Positions 52,993 to 62,710 of a stretch of DNA of 64,000 nt are shown here, in pieces; position 1 is the first letter of the stretch, and every line of letters begins with the position of its first letter. Below the pieces are notes generated by a model, which made no database searches, was not told the origin of the DNA, and saw only the letters and a program-made list of their open reading frames with translations. A program made the translations under genes and the position numbers. Source of the DNA: Pseudomonas proteolytica (GTDB lineage: Bacteria > Pseudomonadota > Gammaproteobacteria > Pseudomonadales > Pseudomonadaceae); assembly GCF_007858275.1 (NCBI RefSeq), contig NZ_VFEV01000026.1, forward strand, positions 28,660 through 92,659, read 5' to 3'.

Positions 52993-55500
52993 TTACTTGC
53001 GCGGTTTGATCCGCGCAGTCGCCTCTGCCACCAAGGGGTCATCCGGCCAGTAATGCTTGGGATACCGCCCCTTCAGATCCTTCTTCACCTCGGCGTAGGT
53101 ACTGCGCCAGAAGTTCGCCAGATCCTGGGTCACCTGCACCGGCCGCCGTGCTGGGGACAGCAGGTGCAACTTGACCACCTGCCGCCCACCGGCGATGCGT
53201 GGGGTGTCGGCCAGGCCGAACAGCTCCTGCAAGCGCACCGCAAGAATCGGCGGCTGTTCACTGTAGTCCAGGCGCACCGATGACCCCGAAGGCACTTTCA
53301 AATGATGGGGCGCCAGTTCGTCCAGGCGCTGGGGCAGCGGCCAGGGCAACAGGTTATGCAGGAAGCTGGAAACATCCAGGTTGGCGAAATGGCTCAAGCG
53401 CGAGACCTTGCCCAAGTACGGCATCAACCAATGTTCCAGGCTGGCGAGCAAGGCGCTGTCGCTGACGTCGGGCCACTCACTGGGTTTGCCGGCATCCAGT
53501 TGACGCAGCAGCATGACGCGGGCCTGCCACTGGCGCAGTTCAGGGGTCCAGGGCAGCAGCTCCAGGCCCTTGCGCCGCACCAGGTTGACCAGCGCCTGGC
53601 TGCGGGCGGACTCGTCCAGGCCTGTCAGCGGCTCGCGGCTGAGGATCAGCTCACCGACCTTGCGCTGGCGTTCAGCGCGCAACACGCCCTCGCGCTCATC
53701 CCAATCCAGTTGATCGAAGCAGCGCACTTGCTCGGCCAATACCGAATCGAACAGCGCCGGATCAAAATCCGCGGCCAGGTAGATCCGCTCTTCACGCTGG
53801 CCCTGGCGGCTGCCCAGGTCGGCAATCACCAACCATGCTTGTTTCATCAGGCTGTCGGCCTCTGCAAACAACGCGGCGCGACCGTTGGCCAGGCGATACT
53901 CCGCACCGCCCGCACGACGCTGCTGCGCCACCCGGTCCGGGTAGGCCAGCGCCAGCAACGCCCCAAGCCAACGCGGGTGATCGGGATCGGCCACCGGCTG
54001 CTCGGCCTTGCCTCTCAGATAGCCGCGATATTGCCGGGCCAATTGCCTGGCCCGCTGTACGCCACCCTGGGTGCCACGGGCGCGCTCCTCGCCGGACAAC
54101 AACGCCAGGCGACTGTGCAAGTCCGCACCGGCGCCACGCAAGATGTCGCGCTCGCCCAGTAGCGCGGCAACATCACACGCCATGTTCGCCAGCCCCAGGT
54201 CCTGCCCCCGCAACAACAAATGCGCGATGCGCGGGTGCGCCGGCAGGCTGGCCATTTTCTGCCCGTGGGGAGTCAAGGTCGCGTCCTTCAACGCGCCCAA
54301 ACGTTCCAGCAAATCCTGGGCCTGGGCATAGGCGGCGGTGGGCGGGACATCAAGCCAGACCAACTGCGTCGGCGTCACGCCCCAGCGCGCCAGTTGCAGG
54401 GCGAGGCCGGCAAGGTCCGCCGAGAGAATTTCCGCGCTGCCATAGGCCGCCAGCGCTTCATGCTGGTCTTCGGACCACAAGCGATAACACACGCCTGGCT
54501 CCAGTCGCCCGGCCCGGCCTGCGCGCTGGGTAGCACTGGCACGGGAGATGCGCTGGGTGTCGAGACGGGTCATGCCGCTACCGGGGTCAAAGCGCGGTAC
54601 CCGCGCCAGCCCGGCGTCGATCACCACTCGCACGCCATTGATGGTCAGGCTGGTCTCGGCAATGTTGGTGGCCAGCACCACCTTGCGCTTGCCGGCGGGT
54701 GCCGGGTCGATAGCCGCCCGCTGGGCTGTCAGGTCGAGCTCGCCATGCAACGGGCAGAGCAGCACATCGCTGCGCTCACCGAGGGCGTCGGCCAGCTGTT
54801 GATTGACCCGGCGAATCTCCGCCTGCCCCGGCAGGAACACCAGCACGCTGCCGGTTTCGTCGTGCAGGGCTTCAAGGATGGTCTGCACCAACCGTGGCTC
54901 GATAAACTCACCGGGCTGGAATGGCCGCCCCCAGCGCATCTGCACCGGGTACATGCGGCCTTCGCTGCGCAGGATCGGTGCGTTGTCCAGCAGACCCGAC
55001 AAGCGTTCGCCTTCGAGGGTGGCAGACATGAGGAGGATTTTCAGCGGCTGCTCGTCGCGAAACAACTCGCGGCCATTGAGACTCAGGGCCAATGCCAGGT
55101 CGGCGTCGAGGCTGCGCTCATGGAATTCGTCGAAGATCAGCAAGCCCACGCCATCGAGTGCCGGATCATCCTGCAGGCGGCGGGTGAGGATGCCTTCGGT
55201 GACCACTTCGATACGGGTGTTGGGGCCGACCTTGCTGTCCAGGCGGATACGGTAGCCAACGGTCTCCCCGACCTTCTCCCCCAGTTCACTGGCCAACCGC
55301 TCGGCGGCGGCACGGGCGGCGAGCCGGCGGGGTTCAAGCATCAGGATGGTTTGCCCGGCCAGCCAGGTTTCATTCAACAGCGCCAACGGCACCCGCGTGG
55401 TTTTACCGGCGCCGGGCGGTGCTTCGAGCACGGCTTCATGGCGCGTCGCCAAGGCTTTACGCAAGGCGGGTAAAACATCATCGATTGGCAACGAATTCAT
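52993..55500 (-). CDS. hrpB: ATP-dependent helicase HrpB
   Basis: This 835-residue DEAH-type helicase has Walker A EAPPGAGKTT near residues 27-36, DEFHERSLD, SATLEGERL, and QRAGRAGR, followed by the HA2 domain and the HrpB-specific C-terminal domain (SVRLDYSEQPPILAVRLQEL, PAGRRPVQVTQDLA-like end, YPKHYWPDDP). The frame is open to 55905, but the conserved N-terminus starts at the ATG at 55500 and the extra part crosses a REP element. It marks the last core gene before the right-hand island. Confidence 0.94.
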   Translation of the reverse strand: MNSLPIDDVLPALRKALATRHEAVLEAPPGAGKTTRVPLALLNETWLAGQTILMLEPRRLAARAAAERLASELGEKVGETVGYRIRLDSKVGPNTRIEVVTEGILTRRLQDDPALDGVGLLIFDEFHERSLDADLALALSLNGRELFRDEQPLKILLMSATLEGERLSGLLDNAPILRSEGRMYPVQMRWGRPFQPGEFIEPRLVQTILEALHDETGSVLVFLPGQAEIRRVNQQLADALGERSDVLLCPLHGELDLTAQRAAIDPAPAGKRKVVLATNIAETSLTINGVRVVIDAGLARVPRFDPGSGMTRLDTQRISRASATQRAGRAGRLEPGVCYRLWSEDQHEALAAYGSAEILSADLAGLALQLARWGVTPTQLVWLDVPPTAAYAQAQDLLERLGALKDATLTPHGQKMASLPAHPRIAHLLLRGQDLGLANMACDVAALLGERDILRGAGADLHSRLALLSGEERARGTQGGVQRARQLARQYRGYLRGKAEQPVADPDHPRWLGALLALAYPDRVAQQRRAGGAEYRLANGRAALFAEADSLMKQAWLVIADLGSRQGQREERIYLAADFDPALFDSVLAEQVRCFDQLDWDEREGVLRAERQRKVGELILSREPLTGLDESARSQALVNLVRRKGLELLPWTPELRQWQARVMLLRQLDAGKPSEWPDVSDSALLASLEHWLMPYLGKVSRLSHFANLDVSSFLHNLLPWPLPQRLDELAPHHLKVPSGSSVRLDYSEQPPILAVRLQELFGLADTPRIAGGRQVVKLHLLSPARRPVQVTQDLANFWRSTYAEVKKDLKGRYPKHYWPDDPLVAEATARIKPRK

Positions 55501-55567
55501 ACTGGCTCCAAGGCAGAGCGGCGAGTATAACGGCGAACTGCTCAATCCCATTGGGAACAGAGTCAGA

Positions 55568-55645
55568 TGTGGGACGTGCTCGCGAATGCGGTGGGTCAGC
55601 GACATATCGGATGACTGATACACCGCTTTCGCGAGCAAGCCACAA
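55568..55645. repeat. Degenerate REP-like inverted repeat at the island edge
   Basis: GTGGGACGTGCTCGCGAATGCGGTG and CACCGCTTTCGCGAGCAAGCCACA are eroded REP arms. The left arm has lost the GGGCTT part. It sits between hrpB and the first island gene. Confidence 0.65.
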
Positions 55646-55687
55646 CCCTGCAAGCTTCCCATTCTAGTAATACAAAGCCGCTTATAT

Positions 55688-56263
55688 TCAGGATCGCTCC
55701 CAATTTCCACCAGTATCTGTAGAACTCCATCGCGACGAAGCATTTCGCTCCCGACTATGACGCGCGGCTTCGGGCCCGAGCAGTAAAAGTGTCTTGTGCT
55801 GGTTTTCCTCGCTCGGACGTTTACCGCTGTCTGCCTTCCAGTAAATCCAGGCATTGAAATACGGCTTCTCGCGCTCCTCGATGATGTCAGGGCGCAGACG
55901 GACAATTTCAGACGGTTTGGGGTTGGCCGGCACAGAAGCTTGGGTTGGAATGGCCTGGTTCAGTTGCTCTAGGAAGTCCTTGGGCTTCAATGGCTCACCG
56001 CTCATCCCGTCTGACCGAAGCACAGCAAGCAGGTCGCCATACATGTCGCCCAGATAGTCCCGAATTCTGTACCCATTGAGCACGTCAAAGCGGAAGAAAC
56101 CTCTGACCTCGCCACGTGCGGTGAGTGTCAGTATGAAGGGCGTGTCGCGAGTGGAGAAGAGGCAATCAAAGCTTGCGGCGCCCGTCGTCACCAAGAACTG
56201 CTGCATGTCGCTGCCAATTGAAATCATGCTGCGATGAAGCAGCCTGAGAGACGTCATTTCCAT
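55688..56263 (-). CDS. Uncharacterised protein, DUF6037-like
   Basis: This 191-residue protein begins LRLLHRSMISIGSDMQQFLV and continues FDCLFSTRDTPFILTLTARG and RGFFRFDVLNGYRIRDYLG. It is predicted alpha/beta with no signal or membrane segment. I think it belongs to DUF6037 but cannot confirm it. It is the last of five minus-strand island genes and starts 156 bases after the helicase stop. GAGG lies about 10 bases before the ATG. A role with the AbpAB-like pair is possible only by context. Confidence 0.55.
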   Translation of the reverse strand: MEMTSLRLLHRSMISIGSDMQQFLVTTGAASFDCLFSTRDTPFILTLTARGEVRGFFRFDVLNGYRIRDYLGDMYGDLLAVLRSDGMSGEPLKPKDFLEQLNQAIPTQASVPANPKPSEIVRLRPDIIEEREKPYFNAWIYWKADSGKRPSEENQHKTLLLLGPEAARHSRERNASSRWSSTDTGGNWERS

Positions 56264-56418
56264 ATAGCTCGAACCTCACAAAAGCTTGAGCTAGAGATAA
56301 TGGCGAGATCAAACAGGGCGAGCAAGCCAAGTGCCACCCCTGTTAGACCTTCGTCGCAGACAGAGCACGGATCCGTGCCAGCAAGCCAACCAGATGGGTA
56401 GCCCCGCTCCTGCCTCTC

Positions 56419-58641
56419 TCACACTGACCCGAGCGCCCGCCTCACGAAGCTCTGGTCGACGTATCCCATAACACCCCAGGCCGGCTCGTTATGGCGGAGA
56501 TAGTCAGCCAGCTCATCCACCCCGGCCCCTTCGGGAAACTCCAGCAGCTCACACATGCGGTGCAGCGTCTGGATGGGAATCCCAATTTCCTCAAGGGCAT
56601 TCACCCCTGGCGGTAAATGAAGGTTCTCGAATTTGATTCTGACGTAGCTGTAGTCAATCGTGCTCCGGATGCCCTTCTTGATAGCGTGCAAGCGAACCAC
56701 GTCTTCCAGCAGCGCCAGCACCTTGGGAATGGTGTAGCCGAAGGTATTGCTCACCAGCTTCAAGTCGTTGTTGAGCCCAGTGGAAAGGGTCAACTTCTCA
56801 TCAGCTTTGATCCGTTTTTGACCAGTCCTGATCCGTTTCTCATCATCCTTGATCCGCTGCTTGGTGTATTCGATTTGGCCCTTCAGATAGGCAGAATAGC
56901 TCTCAGCTCTCTGAAAGCTCGTCAGCTTGGCCAGGATGGCATCGGGAGTTTTGGTCTGCAGCCCATTCGTGGAAAAAGCCCTGGGCACGAGCTTGCTGCT
57001 GATCATGGCCAGGGTGGTCAGGAAACCAGGCGCTGGCGACCAGTGAAACAGAAGGGACTCGAATTCGTTCTCGCTGAGCATCTCGACCATGCTGTAGAGC
57101 TGCTCGAACTGCTCCATCCTGAAGTAGGAGTGCTTCTTGAGCAGATCTATGGAAAATCGATCTTGGGCAAAGGCGGCCTCAAACCTCTCCTGAGAATATT
57201 CTGACAAATGATCCGGCTGTGCACTGGCGAGCAGATTCAGCGGTGTATCCGCATCCTGAATTCCCAGAGGCACATCAACCTCTTGGTTCAGATTGTCCTC
57301 CGGAACGTCTTCCAGACAGAACACTTTGCCCACAAAATGGATACCCATCCGGCCCGCACGTCCCTTGATGTTCCCATGGGTGAATTTGTCGATCCCGCGA
57401 GTGCCATTACGGTTGTCGTAAATGACCACGTTCTTCGCAACCGTGTTCACCCCCTCAATGATGGTGGCCGTGCACAGCAGAAAACGAAGGTCGCCGGCAT
57501 TGAACCGGTCGGCGGTGTACTGTTGGAGCGCCCTGGGGAGGCCACCGAAATGCAGGCCAATGCCGTTCCTGAGGGCATAGGTATAGTCCCACTCTGGGTC
57601 GAATTCCTCAGCAACCCAATCAATGTGCTCACTCTGGAACGGACGGCCATACCCAAGCCGGACGAGTTCGCGTGCAACCTTGCCTGCAACGCCAGAGGAC
57701 TTGCAGTAGATGATCGTGGCGCCTTCGCACTGGGGCGCAATAGTCGCCAACATTGCAAGCTTTCCTTCGTCGTCATTGGCATCCACACCGAACGTCTGCA
57801 CATCGACAGCCACCGTGTTGAAGTCGGCGGAAATGAAGGTGTGGTCGTACCCAAGTTCAGTCAGGCCTCGAATGCTGTTGACGAAAGGCCCGGTAAGGTA
57901 GAACTGCTTGGACACCTTTAGCAGCTTGCTAAGGGCGATATTCAGTTCGATGACCCGCTCATCATTGAAGTCTATGGTGCCACTTTTGAGCTGCTGGAAG
58001 GCCAGTTTGTAAAATTCGTCGATAACGAAGAGGTCGATGGCCTTGATGTCATCACGCTCGTTGACCCGCTCCTGGGTCAGGACGTACACGACCCGTTCGC
58101 TGCGGCATTCTTGCGAGCTGTGATGGATGATCTGATAGACCTCTCCGAAGCGCTCCTGAAGGCGTCTGCGCGTCTCATCAGCTAGCGCGACCGTGGGTAC
58201 CACTAAGACGACCCGATTGAAGCGACCGAGCCCCAATAGCGAGTCGACAATGGCACTCTTGCCCATGCTGGTGGGCGCACTGAGCACAACGTTGCGACCG
58301 TCCTTGAGCAGGTCGAAGATCCGGAACTGCATAGAGTGGAAAACAAAATCCTCTGAGAATGGCGTGCGGTAAACGTCGAGCGCAATCAGGTCACCCAGGG
58401 ACAGCTCAGAGAACTCTTTCTTTAAGTAGGGGAACAGCCCAGCCTTCCTGACCATGTTGCGCAGAATGCCAACGTGGTCGGTGAATTTCTCACGGGCATC
58501 GAGCGCTCGGATTGTCAGATCTCGGCCCAGAGGGGTGGAGACAGGGTTGGACAGGAGGGTGTTGACCGCTGACAGGTAGCGGAATGCGGAGAATCCATCA
58601 CCGCCCAAGCTCAACTTGGCTGCTTCATAAACTTCGGTCAT
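56419..58641 (-). CDS. abpB: AbpB-like SF2 helicase
   Basis: This 740-residue protein has Walker A SAPTSMGKSA (residues 121-130), a DEAH-type box reading IDEFYK (207-212), a helicase C domain and motif VI GNIKGRAGRMG. A long C-terminal part includes a charged helix (YTKQRIKDDEKRIRTGQK). E. coli AbpB is about the same length and acts with AbpA against phages such as T4 and T7. Its ATG overlaps the abpA-like stop (ATGA), so the two are translationally coupled. Hachiman HamB is a more distant relative. Anti-phage activity is inferred. Confidence 0.8.
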   Translation of the reverse strand: MTEVYEAAKLSLGGDGFSAFRYLSAVNTLLSNPVSTPLGRDLTIRALDAREKFTDHVGILRNMVRKAGLFPYLKKEFSELSLGDLIALDVYRTPFSEDFVFHSMQFRIFDLLKDGRNVVLSAPTSMGKSAIVDSLLGLGRFNRVVLVVPTVALADETRRRLQERFGEVYQIIHHSSQECRSERVVYVLTQERVNERDDIKAIDLFVIDEFYKLAFQQLKSGTIDFNDERVIELNIALSKLLKVSKQFYLTGPFVNSIRGLTELGYDHTFISADFNTVAVDVQTFGVDANDDEGKLAMLATIAPQCEGATIIYCKSSGVAGKVARELVRLGYGRPFQSEHIDWVAEEFDPEWDYTYALRNGIGLHFGGLPRALQQYTADRFNAGDLRFLLCTATIIEGVNTVAKNVVIYDNRNGTRGIDKFTHGNIKGRAGRMGIHFVGKVFCLEDVPEDNLNQEVDVPLGIQDADTPLNLLASAQPDHLSEYSQERFEAAFAQDRFSIDLLKKHSYFRMEQFEQLYSMVEMLSENEFESLLFHWSPAPGFLTTLAMISSKLVPRAFSTNGLQTKTPDAILAKLTSFQRAESYSAYLKGQIEYTKQRIKDDEKRIRTGQKRIKADEKLTLSTGLNNDLKLVSNTFGYTIPKVLALLEDVVRLHAIKKGIRSTIDYSYVRIKFENLHLPPGVNALEEIGIPIQTLHRMCELLEFPEGAGVDELADYLRHNEPAWGVMGYVDQSFVRRALGSV

Positions 58642-60305
58642 ATGGCCTCCCTGACCTTTTTGTCCACCAACTGGGTCAACGTCTCCAAGCTCGGTGCGGG
58701 GTAGATGAACACGTCGATCGCAAGCACAGCGAACGTTGGGTCGCGTTTCAGGTCGTCGGCAAACATTTCGAAGAGAGCTGTCGTTTCCCGTTCTAAATGA
58801 TCTTCATGCCCGGGTGTCTCAGGGTCGGTGAGCAACGAGGAGTCGTACCCAACGAACAGCACAAATTTGAATCGATCCAGGTGTGCATCGAAGGGGTTGC
58901 TCTCGTCCAGGATCATGTCGATGTCATGCCGCAGTAGGTACTCATCATCCTTGATGTCGAGAATCTTGCCCCGGGCGTTGCTGAAACTCTCCACGATCTC
59001 TTCGTAAAGCTGTTGGCGAATCTCCGGAAGACGCGTAGTGATGTTGGCTGCTGTGACCAGCTCACTGAAGCCGACCCACAGCTGATCGCCCTCCGGATCT
59101 CGCCTGACGATATGGACGTTTTCGAGGATCTTTTCTTCGCCCTTACCTTCGAGGTAAAGCAGACACGGAATAGGCTGGCTCGCATGCATCTGCCGCATCG
59201 TGGCATGGAGTAGCACTCGCCCCAGGAGTGAGCGGACGTCTGCCAAGGAAGCAAACACCGTGTTTTTCAGGCGCTGAGATTGCTCGACTAGGGACAACTT
59301 GTGAATGTCTGCGAGCTCATTGGGGCGAAGGAACACTTCATCCAGCCATTTGCACACATTGTCCACAATGTGTTTGTAGCGATAGCGCTTGAAGCTGTAT
59401 TGCTGGTGCAGGACGTGACCATTGCGCTTAGCACATGGGGTCGCCAGCGAGCTGCGAAACGGAACCAAGATATGGGGCAGTTGCCGTTTGACGTACACTT
59501 TGCGACCCGCACGCATCTGATCCTCCTCGACCAGCACCTGGAACCACGCGTTTAGATCCGCACGCAGGTAAGATTTGCTGTCTACGGAGTGAATTTTGCG
59601 GGACAGGGCACCTTTACGGGTGATCGTATCCAGAATCCCCTGCCAGATGTTCTCCGCCGAGGCTTCGCTGCTCAATAAGACACCGTGAAGATCATACGAG
59701 GCTAGTCGAATGTTCCTGATGCCCAAGAGCTCAATCTCGCGCATCGTGCGGAAGACTTCCCAGCACGCTGCGTCGACCCAGGTCGCCACGTCCACCCCAC
59801 TGGGTGCGACGTAGTCGGAGGTTTTGGAGTTGAGGTAGTCGACCAGATCACCGCGCCCAGCTTTTCCATCGCGCTCTTCACGGTTGATCAGCAGGTATTC
59901 GAGGGTGACATTGGTCGGATGCTCCGTGACGATCCTGAACTTCCTGGGCACGGAGAGCGTGGGCTCGCATTGCATGGACTTATGCATGATCGAGCTGTAT
60001 TTGATCTTTTTGTTGCCGGCACCTGAACTGAGTACGACAAGGTCGCTTCTCGCCCAGAGTGTCTTAGTGGTGGTTTTCACCTGCACGAATTCGACGAAAT
60101 CATCGAAAACAACATCAATGTCATCGGTGACTTCACATCGAACGCGTTGAATAGTTTTGTCCCGCAACATCTGGGTGACGTAGTAGGCTGCGACACAATC
60201 TTGGAAGATGAAGCCGTGCTTGGCAGCGACTCCGCCAGCATCATTAGGTTCCATCTCGACATCCATGGCAATTTTAGCCATCGAATTTATGACAATCTCC
60301 CTCAC
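58638..60305 (-). CDS. abpA: AbpA-like protein: Cap4-type nuclease domain fused to HamA/DUF1837
   Basis: This 555-residue protein starts with a DUF4297/Cap4-like nuclease domain (GFIFQD near 31-36, DDIDVVF at 61-67, VEFVQVKTT at 71-79, the D...ExK/QVK pattern of PD-(D/E)XK enzymes). The C-terminal 230 residues resemble HamA/DUF1837 (LLGRVLLHATMRQM, FVLFVGYDSSLL, VLAIDVFIYP). This two-domain form and the length match E. coli AbpA. The HamA catalytic site looks lost: LWVGFSEL where active HamA has a GExK-type motif. The GTG at 60305 is taken as start; ATGs at 60281 and 60266 are alternatives. Confidence 0.78.
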   Translation of the reverse strand: MREIVINSMAKIAMDVEMEPNDAGGVAAKHGFIFQDCVAAYYVTQMLRDKTIQRVRCEVTDDIDVVFDDFVEFVQVKTTTKTLWARSDLVVLSSGAGNKKIKYSSIMHKSMQCEPTLSVPRKFRIVTEHPTNVTLEYLLINREERDGKAGRGDLVDYLNSKTSDYVAPSGVDVATWVDAACWEVFRTMREIELLGIRNIRLASYDLHGVLLSSEASAENIWQGILDTITRKGALSRKIHSVDSKSYLRADLNAWFQVLVEEDQMRAGRKVYVKRQLPHILVPFRSSLATPCAKRNGHVLHQQYSFKRYRYKHIVDNVCKWLDEVFLRPNELADIHKLSLVEQSQRLKNTVFASLADVRSLLGRVLLHATMRQMHASQPIPCLLYLEGKGEEKILENVHIVRRDPEGDQLWVGFSELVTAANITTRLPEIRQQLYEEIVESFSNARGKILDIKDDEYLLRHDIDMILDESNPFDAHLDRFKFVLFVGYDSSLLTDPETPGHEDHLERETTALFEMFADDLKRDPTFAVLAIDVFIYPAPSLETLTQLVDKKVREAI

Positions 60306-60477
60306 CCGTCCAGATTATTGATAGCACATTGACGCGTCGGATAGGCTACAACCCTGGCGCCCCCCCTTTGGTAAGCATCAGCCGCCAAATGCTCAGACCT
60401 CAGCCCAAACACGAGCCGGGCCAAGCCGTGGTTGCTAGCAAATACACCATCGCTACAAAGGGTTTAACAAATATTGA
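60306..60477. other. Gap between the two island gene pairs, possible abpAB promoter
   Basis: This 172-base gap is the largest inside the island. It separates the GHKL/743-residue pair from the AbpAB-like pair. No hairpin terminator is clear. An AT-rich stretch (GCTATCAATAATC on the minus strand, just before the GTG) could be a -10 region, but no good -35 partner was found. Confidence 0.35.
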
Positions 60478-62709
60478 TCACAGCGGCGGCTCGTACTCAG
60501 GATCAAGCAGGTAAAGAGTCTCGGGCACGTGCGGTGACAACATCGAGATCAGGCTGGCCCGCAGGCGGCTGTCGACATCCTTATGCAGACGGATTTTGCC
60601 GATCGCCAACGCCATCACGAATTCCATGGCGGCTTCCCCGCGCTCTTGCCCATATCCTGCAGCAACGCGCTGAATGATGTCCGCCATCGACAAGCTGTGG
60701 GTTTCCTGAGCTCGATAATCAAGCTCCGTCGGGAGCGCGGCGCGCAAGAATGCCCCCTGGATGACACCATCGTCGAAACGCGAGAACACATCTGGCGAGA
60801 GAAGCACCTGCTGAAGCTCCCCGGATTCAAGCCGCTTGGCATTCTGCACCTTATCGCTGTACCGGGCGTTCTGCAGAATCCACAGAATGGTTAGATAGAT
60901 GTCAGTCGACGAAGCCCCTCTCACGTCCTTCTTGCCGTCGACAAACGCAAAACCTCGGCTGAGTGTCATCGGCTGACCGGTGAGGCTGCTTGGCCAGAAC
61001 GGATTCAGACCAAGCCCACCGGCAGCAGCGTTATCAAACACCGCCATGCGCTGAGTGACTGCCGGCGAGAACGTAGTGGTAACCGAGTGCAATGAACCGA
61101 GCAAGCGCTGCTCTTCTACCCAATGACTCGTGCAGGCAAGTTCAGCTGCGGGGATTTCCACGAACGTCTTGAAGACGTAGCGACTGTGCCCTTTGGGTGG
61201 TTGCGTCAGGTTGCTCTGCAGTTCCTTCATCATCTGATAGCTACGCCCGAAAAGCGCACCCGTGATGTACAGACGAGTGCCTGGTTTCTCGGCGTTCTGC
61301 GCAGTACGTAGCCGACGGCTGACGCTCAGCAGGCGCGACCCACGCTCGGCAGCAGCGGCAATGATGATGACAGCCCCTTCAAAGTTCACGCTGGCATCGA
61401 ATCTATCGAAGGACACCTTGTTCTCGACCGTGACGCCACACGATGCCAGGTAAACGATCGCCCGGTCGGCCAAGGCTTCACTGGCCGGGTCATCGTCGTG
61501 GATGATCCACTTGGTCGACGCGACGGCCTCCTCCCGCAATACCCGTTCGTACCAGCCGCCAAAATCATTGGCAACCACTAGGCTGTCTTTATGGACATGC
61601 ACCGTCCGAGGCCTAAGCCCCGGTCTATCTTGGGTATAGCAGCTGAACAAGTCGGCCCCCATGAAGGAGTAGAACTTGGCTTGCAGCGAGTCTGGCGCAT
61701 GATCAGTGCCTATATTCAGCACCTTGGTCTCGCTGTGCTCGGCAACGAACCGTTCGCCATGGATACGGATCAGACGAATCCCACCCGCTTCGCCCTCGCC
61801 CAGTACTTCGAAGTCTTCAGGTTTCTTGAGCGCATGCAAGATCGTGCAAGAACTCGATGTTTCATCAAAAGACAGAAGGGTCGCCACGCGCGTCGGCGAA
61901 GCGCTGTTTACCTTTAGCCACTGCTGCGCGAGGCCACACTGGCTCGATGCGGAAATAAGGCATAGGGCAGAAACGGCCTTAGGTAAAGGCCCATCCTTGA
62001 GAAGGCCTTCGTGCGAATGGAATGACCGGATGTTAGCAAAGCCCGCCTGCCCGAACCGCATGAGGTACATCTGCATCGCCATTCCTAAGGGCAGCAAGGC
62101 GATCGTGTCCAGATACAGGGTATCGGGTGCCGCCATGCCATCTTCCGTGGCCTTCTTGATGAGGGGTAAGCAGGTAAATGCTAGGTAGTGGGCGTGCAAG
62201 GTCTCGGACAACAAGTCTTCCGCACGGATGAAATAGTTCGAGGCCCGAGACGACGGTTTTGAGTAGAAGAAGCCTGCAGGCGCCTTCTTCAGCACGTTGG
62301 AACGATCGACGAGGTGATTCAGGCCAGCCTTCGCAATTTCGCTGGAATTGCCTTTGATGAGCGTCTCGAAACGCCGCTTCGGGCCGGAGATGTGAACGTA
62401 AGCAGTTATGGCGCCATCTACGTCGTAGAAAGCACATGCGTAGGTGCGCGGTGAGCCTGGGCCTTTACGACTCAACTCCGCCATCAGCGGCGATGTAGGG
62501 GCCGCCTGCTGGGCGCGAAATTCGTCCAAGGCATAACCTGGCATCAGAAACACCAACAGATCAGGCATGATGTGGCCGGACAACTGATGCTGAAGTGCAT
62601 GCGCGGCTTGCGTGTCCGTGAGCAAATCTAGACCGGTGAAGAAAAAAACCGCATAGACCGGGTTGCCGGCCTGGCTCAACTCGACTTCAAAATCCATCAG
62701 ATCGAACAT
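60478..62709 (-). CDS. Large protein of unknown function, partner of a GHKL ATPase
   Basis: This 743-residue protein has no signal peptide or membrane segment and no family I recognise with confidence. Two segments vaguely recall phosphoribosyltransferases: FFYSKPSSRASNYFIRAEDLL (about 147-167), like the opening SGxxSxYF of orotate-type enzymes, and AVIIIAAAAERGSRLLSVSRRLR (about 443-465), where the usual acidic pair before the PRPP loop is absent. It starts 1 base after the GHKL gene stop, so it is almost surely co-translated with it. It ends 172 bases before the abpA-like gene. Confidence 0.85.
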   Translation of the reverse strand: MFDLMDFEVELSQAGNPVYAVFFFTGLDLLTDTQAAHALQHQLSGHIMPDLLVFLMPGYALDEFRAQQAAPTSPLMAELSRKGPGSPRTYACAFYDVDGAITAYVHISGPKRRFETLIKGNSSEIAKAGLNHLVDRSNVLKKAPAGFFYSKPSSRASNYFIRAEDLLSETLHAHYLAFTCLPLIKKATEDGMAAPDTLYLDTIALLPLGMAMQMYLMRFGQAGFANIRSFHSHEGLLKDGPLPKAVSALCLISASSQCGLAQQWLKVNSASPTRVATLLSFDETSSSCTILHALKKPEDFEVLGEGEAGGIRLIRIHGERFVAEHSETKVLNIGTDHAPDSLQAKFYSFMGADLFSCYTQDRPGLRPRTVHVHKDSLVVANDFGGWYERVLREEAVASTKWIIHDDDPASEALADRAIVYLASCGVTVENKVSFDRFDASVNFEGAVIIIAAAAERGSRLLSVSRRLRTAQNAEKPGTRLYITGALFGRSYQMMKELQSNLTQPPKGHSRYVFKTFVEIPAAELACTSHWVEEQRLLGSLHSVTTTFSPAVTQRMAVFDNAAAGGLGLNPFWPSSLTGQPMTLSRGFAFVDGKKDVRGASSTDIYLTILWILQNARYSDKVQNAKRLESGELQQVLLSPDVFSRFDDGVIQGAFLRAALPTELDYRAQETHSLSMADIIQRVAAGYGQERGEAAMEFVMALAIGKIRLHKDVDSRLRASLISMLSPHVPETLYLLDPEYEPPL

Positions 62710-62710
62710 G

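Noticed and set aside
55501..55905. A 135-residue N-terminal extension of hrpB
   Set aside because: It crosses a REP-like repeat and overlaps the DUF6037-like gene; the conserved HrpB N-terminus starts at 55500.
56419..60305. Classical Hachiman (HamAB)
   Set aside because: The first protein has an added Cap4-type nuclease domain and both lengths fit AbpA/AbpB better; the HamA catalytic motif also seems lost.
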